From contig JAKFVT010000028.1 of assembly GCA_021732005.1 (NCBI GenBank), positions 1-64,000 of the forward strand: a stretch of 64,000 nt of DNA, written 5' to 3'. This DNA comes from Mycobacterium sp. GTDB lineage: Bacteria > Actinomycetota > Actinomycetes > Mycobacteriales > Mycobacteriaceae. Below, one piece after another: positions 1-7,663 of the stretch. Position 1 is the stretch's first letter. Every line of letters starts with the position of its first letter. The position numbers and the translations under genes were made by a program. The notes under the pieces were generated by a model. The model ran no database searches, was not told the origin of the DNA, and worked only from the letters and a program-made list of their open reading frames with translations.

Positions 1-227
1 ACGGCGGCACCACCGACGTCGACGACCTCACCCTGGCCTGCCCACCGGACAACCAACTCGTCGAAACCGGCGGCTGGACCACCCGACAACTCCCCGACGG
101 CAGCACCGAATGGATCCCCCCACCCGAACTACCCATGCTGCACGGCGGCGTCAACGACTACCACCACCCAGAACGACTACTGGGCAACGACCGGCCGCCC
201 GACGGGGCGGACGACGACGCGGCCTAA
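1..227 (+). CDS. DUF222/HNH endonuclease-type protein, C-terminal end (partial)
   Basis: The reading frame is open from position 3 to a TAA at 225-227 and has no start in the window, so only about 74 C-terminal residues are present. They include GGWTTRQLPDGSTEWIPPP and a PERLLG motif close to the end. These resemble the tail of the DUF222/HNH endonuclease family (the REP13E12-type proteins), which occurs in many copies in mycobacteria. The HNH motif itself would lie upstream. The stop overlaps the stop of ligD on the other strand (shared bases 224-227). Family assignment rests on this tail alone. Confidence 0.75.
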   Translation, partial: GGTTDVDDLTLACPPDNQLVETGGWTTRQLPDGSTEWIPPPELPMLHGGVNDYHHPERLLGNDRPPDGADDDAA

Positions 228-2515
228 CTCGGCGACTCGAGCTCCACGTCGCCCGGCGCCTTATCGGGCCGCAGTCCGCGCCAGCTCGGGTGACGCAGCC
301 GGCCGTCAGACGTCCACTCGCCGAATCGCACCTCGCCGACCAACTCGGGTCGCACATAGGTCACACCCTTGGCGTCCAATCTCGGAAGTGCTGTCACGAA
401 GGGTGATTCGTCGGTGTGCAGCGGTGCCAGGATTTTCTTGAGCCGCGTCAGCTCCTTGTCGGAGAACCCGGTGCCCACCCGTCCGATGAACCGCAGCCCA
501 CCGTCGTCGGGGATGCCCAGCAGCAGCGCACCGATACCGCTGGAGCGTCCGCCATTGCCCTCGCGCCAACCGCCGATCACGGCCTCTTGCGTGTTCCAGT
601 TCTTGTCCTTGATCCACGCCGCCGACCGGCGGCCCGGCTGATACGTCGAATCCCACTTTTTGGCGACAACACCCTCCCACTTCTTCTTGCGGGAGAACTC
701 CAGTGCCTCCGGACCGTCCCCGTCGAGCAACGGCGGCACGATGAGATCGGTTCCCTCGGCGAAGGTTTCGAGTATCTTGCGGCGGTCGCGGTACTTGGCC
801 TTCAGCAGTGCGCGGCCGTCGAGCCGCAGAATGTCGAACGCCCAGAACTCGATCCGGGTGGCGCGCACCCGGTTCTGCATCTCACCGAAGTTCGGCACCC
901 CGTCAGCGTCAAGTGCCACCACCTCCCCGTCGAGGATGACGTCATGATCGGCGAGATCCTTCGCCAGCAAGCGCAATTGGGGATAGTCAGCGGTCAGGTC
1001 GCGCCCGCTGCGCGATTGCGCCCGGAGCTGTCCGTCGGCGATCTCGACCAGCAACCGATACCCGTCGAACTTGCCTTCGAAGGCGTATTGCGCCGAGGTC
1101 AGCTTCTCCACCGACCCCAGCGTGGCCAGCATCGGTGAGTAGTCCTGCAACCGCGGTGTCGGCTGTTCCTTCATCCGGTGCGCCAGCCACTGGTCACCCT
1201 TGGTCTGAATCAGGGCATAGCGCCCGGAGATTCGTTGGCCGTGGAGGTCGACGATCACCTCGCCACCCTTGTCCGCGCCGGAGTCCCGGAACTTCTCGGC
1301 CTCATACGTCCCGGAATCCCAGATGATCACCTTGCCGCCGCCGTACTCCCCCTTCGGAATGTCACCCTCGAACGTCCCGTACTCCAGCGGGTGATCCTCG
1401 GTGTGCACGGCGAGGTGATTGACGGCGGGGGTGTCCGGCAGATTCTTCGGCACCGCCCACGACACCAGGACGCCGTCGTGCTCCAGCCGGAAGTCGTAGT
1501 GCAGCCGCCGCGCATGGTGTTCCTGGATGACGAACGTGTTGTTCTGGCCGACCGCGGGCGTCGCTTTGGGCACCGGCTCCGGTGTCTTGGTCGCATCGCG
1601 CATGCTGCGATAGGTGCTCAGGCGGTCGTGTCGCGGCACGTCGTCGTCCAGCCCGGCCAGCAGATCACCCTGCTCGGCGACCCGCCCCAGCACCTCGTGA
1701 TACTCCAGGTGCCGCAGCGCGGGATCGCCGATCTCCTCCCACGTCCGCGGGGCAGCCACCGTCGGAGTCTCGCGACCACGAAGCGAATACGGTGCGATCG
1801 TCGTCTTGGAGCCGTTGTTCTGACTCCAGTCCAGGAAGATCTTTCCGGCCCGCAGACTCTTGGTCATCGTCGCGGTGACGAGCTTGGGCATGCTCTTCTC
1901 GAGCTGTTCGGCCACCCGGCGGGCCACCACCACCGCCCCACTGCTGCTGACCGGATCAGCAAGCGGGGCATACAGATGCAGCCCCTTGCTACCGCTGGTG
2001 AGCGGATAGACCGTCAGCCCGATGTCGTCCATCAACTCGCGCACCGCGTTGGCCACCTCGCACAGCTGCGGCATGGTCACACCTTCGCCCGGGTCGAGGT
2101 CGAACACCAAACGTGTTGCCGGGCCGATCTTTCCGTCGGCGGTGAACCGCCACTGCGGCACATGGACTTCGAGCGAGGCCTGCTGCGCAATCCACGCCAA
2201 CCCTGTCGGGGTTTCGATGATCGGGTAGGTGGTGCTGCCCGACCGGTGGTCCACCGTCGCACGCTCGAGCCACCCCGGTGCCGAACTGGCCAGCTGCTTT
2301 TCGAAGAATGCGGGTTCGTCGACGCCGTTGGGCCAGCGTTTCCGGGTGACAGCCCGGCCGGCGATGTGCGGCAACATCACGTCGGCGATCGTCGTGTAAT
2401 ACGAGAACACGTCGGCCTTGGTGGTGCCGGTGGCCGGGTAGAGCACCTTGTCGGCGTTGGTGAGCACGACGCGCGGTCCTCGCGTCGCGCCCGGCGGCCA
2501 GACGTCATTCACCAT
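224..2515 (-). CDS. ligD: ATP-dependent DNA ligase D (polymerase-phosphoesterase-ligase)
   Basis: This is the multifunctional end-joining enzyme that works with Ku in bacterial NHEJ. At 763 residues it is close to M. tuberculosis LigD (759). Domain order is the mycobacterial one. The primase/polymerase domain is about residues 1-300, with metal aspartates in FDLDPGEG (D139, D141) and SGSKGLH at 174-180. The 3'-phosphoesterase domain is about 325-450, with EHHARRLHYDFR. The ligase domain is about 460-763, with nucleophile K482 in EGKFDG. The ATG at 2515 lies six bases downstream of a TAATAC -10-like element (minus strand), so the transcript may be leaderless. The ku gene sits just beyond the neighbouring small exported protein. 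Confidence 0.97.
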   Translation of the reverse strand: MVNDVWPPGATRGPRVVLTNADKVLYPATGTTKADVFSYYTTIADVMLPHIAGRAVTRKRWPNGVDEPAFFEKQLASSAPGWLERATVDHRSGSTTYPIIETPTGLAWIAQQASLEVHVPQWRFTADGKIGPATRLVFDLDPGEGVTMPQLCEVANAVRELMDDIGLTVYPLTSGSKGLHLYAPLADPVSSSGAVVVARRVAEQLEKSMPKLVTATMTKSLRAGKIFLDWSQNNGSKTTIAPYSLRGRETPTVAAPRTWEEIGDPALRHLEYHEVLGRVAEQGDLLAGLDDDVPRHDRLSTYRSMRDATKTPEPVPKATPAVGQNNTFVIQEHHARRLHYDFRLEHDGVLVSWAVPKNLPDTPAVNHLAVHTEDHPLEYGTFEGDIPKGEYGGGKVIIWDSGTYEAEKFRDSGADKGGEVIVDLHGQRISGRYALIQTKGDQWLAHRMKEQPTPRLQDYSPMLATLGSVEKLTSAQYAFEGKFDGYRLLVEIADGQLRAQSRSGRDLTADYPQLRLLAKDLADHDVILDGEVVALDADGVPNFGEMQNRVRATRIEFWAFDILRLDGRALLKAKYRDRRKILETFAEGTDLIVPPLLDGDGPEALEFSRKKKWEGVVAKKWDSTYQPGRRSAAWIKDKNWNTQEAVIGGWREGNGGRSSGIGALLLGIPDDGGLRFIGRVGTGFSDKELTRLKKILAPLHTDESPFVTALPRLDAKGVTYVRPELVGEVRFGEWTSDGRLRHPSWRGLRPDKAPGDVELESPS

Positions 2516-2544
2516 CCCACGGTATTACCCGCTGTTACCGTGGG
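2516..2544. promoter_or_regulatory. Inverted repeat in the ligD divergent promoter
   Basis: CCCACGGTA (2516-2524) and its exact reverse complement TACCGTGGG (2536-2544) are separated by 11 bases. They fill the 32-base gap between ligD (start 2515) and the small exported protein (start 2548). The left arm overlaps the -10-like TAATAC of ligD. It could be an operator serving both genes or a consequence of two mirrored promoters; no known regulator motif was recognised. Confidence 0.5.
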
Positions 2545-2547
2545 CTA

Positions 2548-2775
2548 GTGATCAGGATGCTGGCGGCGGTGATGTTCACGCTCGCTGCGGTCCTGGGTGC
2601 GCCGCCCGCGAGCGCTGATCCCGAGGACCTGGTGCCGGTGTGCTCCGGCGACCAGACGCCGATGAACAACAACTGCCAGATTGCGTCCGGACAACGAGGT
2701 CTCATGGATGGCGCCCCCGGCGCCAACCCCGACACCCCGGTCGGGCTCACGCCGCTGGACGAACCCGCCATCTGA
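2548..2775 (+). CDS. Small exported protein
   Basis: A 75-residue protein starting at GTG 2548; an ATG at 2557 is the alternative. The first 23 or so residues form a signal peptide with a hydrophobic core (MLAAVMFTLAAVLG) and an ASA-D cleavage site. The mature part is about 50 residues, rich in Pro, Gly and Asp, with two cysteines that could pair. It lies between divergent ligD and ku, a spot occupied by similar short proteins in other fast-growing mycobacteria as far as I recall. No function is recognised; nothing links it to DNA repair beyond position. Confidence 0.75.
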   Translation: MIRMLAAVMFTLAAVLGAPPASADPEDLVPVCSGDQTPMNNNCQIASGQRGLMDGAPGANPDTPVGLTPLDEPAI

Positions 2776-2811
2776 CACCGGTATCCGCGGTCAGCCCTGC
2801 ATACTGGACAG

Positions 2812-3729
2812 ATGCGTTCCATCTGGAAAGGCTCGATCGCATTCGGTCTGGTGAACGTCCCTGTCAAGGTTTACAGCGCCACCGAAGACCACGATCTGAA
2901 GTTCCATCAGGTGCACGCCAAGGACAACGGCCGCATCCGCTACAAACGTGTCTGCGAAGTGTGCGGTGAGGTCGTCGAATACCGCGACATCGCCAAGGCC
3001 TTCGAATCCGACGACGGCCAAACCGTGGTGATCACCGACGAGGACATCGCCACACTGCCCGAGGAACGCAGCCACGAGATCGAAGTGGTGGAGTTTGTGC
3101 CCGCCAGTGAGATCGACCCGCTGATGTACGACCGCAGTTATTTCCTGGAGCCCGACGGGAAATCGTCGAAGTCCTATGTGCTGCTGGCCAAAACGCTGGC
3201 CGACACCGACCGGGTCGCCATCGTGCATTTCGCGCTGCGCAGCAAGACCCGGCTGGCGGCGCTGCGGGTCAAAGACTTCTCCAAGCGCGACGTGATGGTC
3301 ATCCACACGCTGCTGTGGCCCGACGAGATCCGCGACCCCGACTTCCCGGTGCTCGACAAGGAGGTCGAGATCAAACCGGCCGAACTGAAGATGGCCGGCC
3401 AGGTCGTCGAGTCGATGGCCGACGACTTCCGCCCCGACGAGTTCCGCGACACCTATCAGGAGCAGCTCCGGGAACTCGTCGCCGCCAAGCTCGAGGGTGG
3501 AGAGGCATTCACCACCGAGGACCAGCCCGCCGAGCTCGACGAGACCGAGGACGTCTCCGACCTGCTGGCCAAGCTTGAGGCCAGCGTCAAACGTCGTCGC
3601 GGTGAATCCGGCGACGACGACGGCGAGGCGAAGAAGGCTCCCGCGAAAAAAGCCGCCGCCAAGAAGGCACCCGCCAAGAAGAGCGCCGCGAAGAAGGCAC
3701 CGGCCAAGAAGGCCGCGAAGAAGTCCTGA
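2812..3729 (+). CDS. ku: Non-homologous end-joining protein Ku
   Basis: A 305-residue bacterial Ku, the homodimeric ring that binds double-strand ends and recruits LigD. The N-terminus (MRSIWKGSIAFGLVNVPVKV) and the core up to about residue 255 follow the family. The last 45 or so residues are a basic AKKAPAKK-type repeat tail, the extended lysine-rich C-terminus described for M. smegmatis-type Ku and absent from the shorter M. tuberculosis protein. Such tails contribute to DNA binding and stacking. CATACT at 2800-2805 is a -10-like hexamer six bases before the ATG, so the mRNA is probably leaderless. The next gene is unrelated. Confidence 0.97.
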   Translation: MRSIWKGSIAFGLVNVPVKVYSATEDHDLKFHQVHAKDNGRIRYKRVCEVCGEVVEYRDIAKAFESDDGQTVVITDEDIATLPEERSHEIEVVEFVPASEIDPLMYDRSYFLEPDGKSSKSYVLLAKTLADTDRVAIVHFALRSKTRLAALRVKDFSKRDVMVIHTLLWPDEIRDPDFPVLDKEVEIKPAELKMAGQVVESMADDFRPDEFRDTYQEQLRELVAAKLEGGEAFTTEDQPAELDETEDVSDLLAKLEASVKRRRGESGDDDGEAKKAPAKKAAAKKAPAKKSAAKKAPAKKAAKKS

Positions 3730-3779
3730 CTCGTTCAGGATGTGAATTTTCTGCCGATTCTTCGAACTCGGCACCAAAG

Positions 3780-3793
3780 TAGAACGTGTTTCA
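3780..3793. promoter_or_regulatory. Candidate KstR-type operator
   Basis: TAGAACGTGTTTCA fits the published KstR consensus TnnAACnnGTTnnA at every fixed position. It lies 74 bases upstream of the SDR start at 3868, inside the 138-base gap after ku. KstR is the TetR repressor of cholesterol catabolism in mycobacteria. A site here would place the downstream reductase pair under sterol control, but the match is to a short motif and may be chance. Confidence 0.45.
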
Positions 3794-3867
3794 GTTACGT
3801 TCCGAGAGGAGCGTCATCAACCGCAGCGGTCTTGTTACGGTGTTCGCCGACAAGGGAAGAGAGACAC

Positions 3868-4659
3868 GTGATACTCGACAAGTTCAGACTTGACGGTCAA
3901 GTTGCAGTGGTCACCGGCGCGGGCCGCGGCTTGGGAGCGGCGATCGCCGTCGCGTTCGCCGAAGTCGGCGCCGACGTCGTCATCGGCTCGCGCACCCAGT
4001 CCGAGTTGGAGTCGGTGGCCAAGCAGATCGAGGCGGTGGGCCGCCGCGCCCACATCGTCGTCGGCGACCTCTCGCACCCGGAGACGACGGCCGAACTTGC
4101 CGGTAAAGCGGTCGAGGCGTTCGGCAAGCTGGACATCGTCGTCAACAACGTCGGCGGCACCATGCCCAACGCCCTGCTCAACACCAGCGTCAAGGACATG
4201 AAGGACGCGTTCACGTTCAACGTGCTCACCGCGCACGCCCTCACCCTGGCCGCCGTACCGCTGATGATCGAGCACTCCGGCGGCGGCAACATCATCAACA
4301 TCACCTCGACGATGGGCCGACTGGCTGGGCGCGGATTCGCCGCCTACAGCACCGCCAAGGCCGCCCTCGCGCACTACACCCGGCTGACCTCGCTGGACCT
4401 GTGCCCGAAGATCCGGGTCAACGCCATCGCACCGGGCTCCATCCTGACTTCGGCGCTGGAGATCGTCGCCTCCAACGACGCGCTGCGCGACCCGATGGAG
4501 AAGGCGACGCCGATGAAACGACTCGGCGATCCGCTCGACATCGCCGCGGCCGCGGTCTATCTCGCCTCACCGGCCGCCAGTTACCTGACCGGCAAGATGA
4601 TCGAGGTCGACGGCGGCCTCATTGTCCCGAACCTCGACCTTCCCATCCCGGACCTGTGA
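3868..4659 (+). CDS. Short-chain dehydrogenase/reductase (Rv0927c-like)
   Basis: A classical SDR of 263 residues, the same length as M. tuberculosis Rv0927c. The cofactor loop TGAGRGLG is at 16-23, NNVG at 93-96 and the catalytic triad S147, Y160 (YSTAK) and K164. The frame extends upstream to 3742, but the GTG at 3868 follows a purine-rich AAGGGAAGAGAG and gives the family N-terminus. Substrate is unknown; the fold implies NAD(P)-linked oxidation or reduction of a hydroxy/keto group. The next gene starts 8 bases after the stop, so the two are very likely one operon, as in M. tuberculosis. Confidence 0.93.
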   Translation: MILDKFRLDGQVAVVTGAGRGLGAAIAVAFAEVGADVVIGSRTQSELESVAKQIEAVGRRAHIVVGDLSHPETTAELAGKAVEAFGKLDIVVNNVGGTMPNALLNTSVKDMKDAFTFNVLTAHALTLAAVPLMIEHSGGGNIINITSTMGRLAGRGFAAYSTAKAALAHYTRLTSLDLCPKIRVNAIAPGSILTSALEIVASNDALRDPMEKATPMKRLGDPLDIAAAAVYLASPAASYLTGKMIEVDGGLIVPNLDLPIPDL

Positions 4660-4667
4660 GGAGCGCC

Positions 4668-5741
4668 ATGCCCATCCGCGTCGCACAAGTCGGCACCGGC
4701 AATGTCGGTGTCCACGCGCTCAAGGGGTTGATCACCAACCCGGAGTTCGAACTCACCGGAGTCTGGGTTTCCTCGGACTCCAAGGCCGGCAAGGACGCCG
4801 CCGAACTGGCCGGACTCTCCGACGCCACCGGCGTCACCGCCACCACCGATCTCGATGAGATCCTGACCGCCAAGCCGCAGTGCGTGGTCTACAACGCGCT
4901 GGCCGACAACCGGCTGCCCGAGGCGCTCGAGGACTACCGCCGCATCCTGGCAGCCGGCGTCAACGTCGTCGGAAGTGGTCCGGTGTTCCTGCAGTGGCCC
5001 TGGGAGGTGATCCCCGAGGAGATGATCAAGCCACTGGAAGATGCTGCCCAGCAAGGTAATTCGAGCCTGTTCGTCAATGGAATCGACCCCGGCTTCGCCA
5101 ACGACCTCCTTCCCCTGGCCCTGGCAGGCACCTGCCAGAGCATCGAGCAGATCCGGTGCATGGAGATCCTCGACTACGCCACCTACGACAGCGCCACCGT
5201 GATGTTCGACGTGATGGGCTTCGGCAAGCCACTCGACGACATCCCGATGCTGCTGCAGCCCGGCGTGCTGAGCCTGGCCTGGGGTTCGGTGATCCGCCAG
5301 ATCGCCGCCGGACTGGGACTCGAACTCGACGGCATCGAGGACATGTATGTGCGCGAGCCCGCACCGGAGGACATCGAGATTGCCGCAGGCACCATCGCGA
5401 AAGGCACCGCGGCGGGACTGCGCTTCGAGGTGATCGGCTTGGTCGGCGGTGCTCCGGTGATCGTCGTCGAACACGTCACCCGACTGCGTGAGGACCTGTA
5501 CCCGGAGTGGCCGCAGCCGGCCCAGCCCGGCGGCAACTACCGCATCGAGATCACCGGCGAACCGTCGTATGCGGTGGACGTGTGCCTGGGATCGCCGAAC
5601 GGCGACCACAACCACGCCGGATTGGTGGCCACCGCCATGCGCCTCGTCAACGCCATTCCCGCAGTGGTGGCCGCACCGGCAGGCATCCGCACCACGATCG
5701 ACTTGCCGCTCGTCACTGGCAAAGGGCTGTACGCTCCCTAG
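4668..5741 (+). CDS. NAD(P)-binding dihydrodipicolinate reductase-like protein (Rv0926c-like)
   Basis: A 357-residue protein starting at ATG 4668 with a GAGGAGCG ribosome site. The N-terminus MPIRVAQVGTGNVG carries the Rossmann GTGNVG at residues 9-14. The fold follows the DHDPR-like oxidoreductases common in mycobacteria, which are not the lysine-pathway enzyme DapB. Length and position after the SDR match Rv0926c (358 residues). The pair probably acts on one substrate, which cannot be deduced from sequence. Confidence 0.88.
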   Translation: MPIRVAQVGTGNVGVHALKGLITNPEFELTGVWVSSDSKAGKDAAELAGLSDATGVTATTDLDEILTAKPQCVVYNALADNRLPEALEDYRRILAAGVNVVGSGPVFLQWPWEVIPEEMIKPLEDAAQQGNSSLFVNGIDPGFANDLLPLALAGTCQSIEQIRCMEILDYATYDSATVMFDVMGFGKPLDDIPMLLQPGVLSLAWGSVIRQIAAGLGLELDGIEDMYVREPAPEDIEIAAGTIAKGTAAGLRFEVIGLVGGAPVIVVEHVTRLREDLYPEWPQPAQPGGNYRIEITGEPSYAVDVCLGSPNGDHNHAGLVATAMRLVNAIPAVVAAPAGIRTTIDLPLVTGKGLYAP

Positions 5742-5779
5742 GTAGGGAAAATGCCACGAAGGGTCAGGAGGAGATGTCG

Positions 5780-6106
5780 ATGCGGCAAAGGCTCCGCTAT
5801 GTGTTTCCGATCATCATCGCGGCCGGAGCGGCCGCCGGTGCGCTCGCGCCGGTGGCGGTTGCCGACACGACGCTGATCAACCCGACGATTCCCAGCTGTG
5901 TCGACACCGGCGGCAGCACCGTCATCGGCGGCCAGACCACCGAATGCGCTACCCCCGGCAACGTCGAGCTCAACTCGACCCCGGAAGTTCCGGAGGATTT
6001 CGCCTACCCCTGGGGTGACGAATTCTACGGTCCTGCACTGATCTTCGGCGGCCCCGGCCCCGTCAACAACGGCGGCGGCGGAGGCCATGGCGGCGGAGGC
6101 CGCTAA
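5780..6106 (+). CDS. Small exported protein with glycine-rich tail
   Basis: Two ATGs are in frame (5774 and 5780). The strong AGGAGGAG at 5766-5773 abuts the first but has correct 6-base spacing to the second, so 5780 is chosen (108 residues). A signal peptide spans about residues 1-30 (PIIIAAGAAAGALAP, then AVA-D). The mature protein has two cysteines in CVDTGGST...TTECATPG and ends in a glycine/histidine-rich tail. The cysteine motif recurs in the next gene, so the two are probably distant paralogues. Function unknown. Confidence 0.8.
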   Translation: MRQRLRYVFPIIIAAGAAAGALAPVAVADTTLINPTIPSCVDTGGSTVIGGQTTECATPGNVELNSTPEVPEDFAYPWGDEFYGPALIFGGPGPVNNGGGGGHGGGGR

Positions 6107-6135
6107 CAGATCGCATGGCCATAAAGGAGGCCACC

Positions 6136-6378
6136 ATGCAGACCAAGATCGTTCTTGGCGCTCCCCTACTGATCGCGGTCGCGAGCGTGGTGCTGGCCGT
6201 CCCGGCGGCTGCCCGCCCGGCGCAATGCACTGATACCGGCCCGAGCACGACGGTCTGCGAGACGCCCGGGCATGCCGCTATCGTCACGTCACCCAACCCG
6301 GCCCTGCAGAATCCGCTGGCCGGCTGGGGCTACGGCGGCTTCGGCATCGGACTCGGCGGGATTTTCATCGGTTTCTGA
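6136..6378 (+). CDS. Small exported protein, paralogue of its upstream neighbour
   Basis: An 80-residue protein. AAAGGAGG at 6123-6130 with 5-base spacing fixes the ATG at 6136. Signal peptide about 1-25 (hydrophobic core then AAARPAQ). The mature part holds CTDTGPSTTVCETPG, a shortened version of the Cys-x-DTG...TPG motif of the preceding protein, then a Gly/Phe-rich end (YGGFGIGLGGIFIGF). The two cysteines 12 apart probably form a disulfide outside the cell. No function recognised. Confidence 0.78.
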   Translation: MQTKIVLGAPLLIAVASVVLAVPAAARPAQCTDTGPSTTVCETPGHAAIVTSPNPALQNPLAGWGYGGFGIGLGGIFIGF

Positions 6379-6389
6379 CGAGCCTTTTC

Positions 6390-6419
6390 GGTTACCCTAA
6401 CTTTTCAGTTTGAGTGACC
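6390..6419. promoter_or_regulatory. Imperfect 30-base palindrome upstream of mntH
   Basis: From GGTTACCCTAACT to AGTTTGAGTGACC, 11 of the 15 symmetric base pairs match, including core arms AACT/AGTT around TTTC and outer arms GGT/ACC. It ends 18 bases before the mntH start, the place expected for a repressor of a manganese transporter. A metalloregulator such as MntR (DtxR family) is the natural candidate, but I cannot match it to a recorded consensus. Confidence 0.5.
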
Positions 6420-6437
6420 GGATAGAAAGCTCGGCGG

Positions 6438-7661
6438 TTGGCACAGGTGACGCGGGCCCGCACTGCGGGCTGGTCTCTGCTCGGCCCCGCTTTTGTCGCG
6501 GCGATCGCCTACGTCGATCCGGGCAATGTCGCGGCCAACATCAGCGCGGGCGCCCAATTCGGATACCTGCTGGTGTGGGTGATCGTCATGGCCAACGTGA
6601 TGGCCGGACTGGTCCAATACCTGTCCGCCAAACTCGGTCTGGTCACCGGGCGCACCTTGCCCGAAGCCGTTCGCGACCACACCCGCACACCGACCCGCAT
6701 CGGGTACTGGCTGCAAGCCGAGTTGGTGGCGATCGCCACCGACGTCGCCGAGGTGGTCGGCGGTGCCATCGCACTGCGACTGCTGTTCGGCTTGCCGTTC
6801 CTGGTCGGCGGGGTGATCACCGGCGCGGTGTCGCTGGTGCTGCTGGCCGTGCAGGACCGCCGGGGCCAGCGGGTGTTCGAGCGGGTGATCACCGGCCTGC
6901 TGCTGGTCATCGCGATCGGCTTCCTGTCCAGCCTCTTCGTTCGGACGCCGCCGGCCGCCGACGTGGTAGGCGGCCTGCTGCCCCGGTTCGACGGGCCGGA
7001 AAGCGTGCTGCTGGCCACCGCGATGCTCGGCGCGACCGTGATGCCGCACGCGGTGTACTTGCACTCGGGGCTTGCCCGCGACCGGCACGGACACCCCGAG
7101 GCGGGTGGACCGCGCGCCCGGTTGCTGCGCATCACGCGGTGGGACGTCGGCATCGCGATGCTGGTGGCCGGTGCGGTCAACATGTCGATGCTGCTGATCG
7201 CGGCGACCAACCTGCAGGGCCGCGATGACACCGACTCGATCGAAGGGGCACACGCCGCCGTCCGCGACGCGCTAGGGCCAGGAGTCGCACTGCTTTTCGC
7301 GATCGGGCTGCTGGCCTCCGGCCTGGCGTCGACGTCAGTCGGTGCGTACGCCGGGGCGATGATCATGCAGGGTTTGCTGCGCAAGACGTTCCCGTTGCTG
7401 GTGCGCAGGCTCGTCACGCTGGTCCCAGCGCTGGTGGTGCTGGGCATCGGCATCGATCCCAGTCGTGCGCTGGTCATCTCCCAGGTGGTGCTGTCGTTCG
7501 GGATCCCGTTCGCGCTGGTGCCGCTGATCCGGCTGACCAGCAAGTCCACGCTGATGGGAGCCGATGCGAACAGCCGGGTTACCACGGCGTTCGGCTGGGC
7601 GGTCGCAGCGGTGATTACGCTGCTGAACGTGGTACTTATCTATCTGACCTTCGCTCACTGA
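6438..7661 (+). CDS. mntH: Nramp-family divalent metal transporter
   Basis: A 407-residue multi-spanning proton-coupled manganese/iron importer of the inner membrane. The signature DPGNVAANIS is at about 27-36 and a second motif, MPHAVYLHS, lies mid-protein; both line the metal site in Nramp proteins (Asp, Asn, Met). The start is TTG 6438, with GTG 6447 as alternative. Position downstream of the reductase pair agrees with M. tuberculosis mntH (Rv0924c). A 30-base palindrome immediately upstream suggests metal-dependent repression. The next gene begins 2 bases after the stop. Confidence 0.94.
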   Translation: MAQVTRARTAGWSLLGPAFVAAIAYVDPGNVAANISAGAQFGYLLVWVIVMANVMAGLVQYLSAKLGLVTGRTLPEAVRDHTRTPTRIGYWLQAELVAIATDVAEVVGGAIALRLLFGLPFLVGGVITGAVSLVLLAVQDRRGQRVFERVITGLLLVIAIGFLSSLFVRTPPAADVVGGLLPRFDGPESVLLATAMLGATVMPHAVYLHSGLARDRHGHPEAGGPRARLLRITRWDVGIAMLVAGAVNMSMLLIAATNLQGRDDTDSIEGAHAAVRDALGPGVALLFAIGLLASGLASTSVGAYAGAMIMQGLLRKTFPLLVRRLVTLVPALVVLGIGIDPSRALVISQVVLSFGIPFALVPLIRLTSKSTLMGADANSRVTTAFGWAVAAVITLLNVVLIYLTFAH

Positions 7662-7663
7662 CG

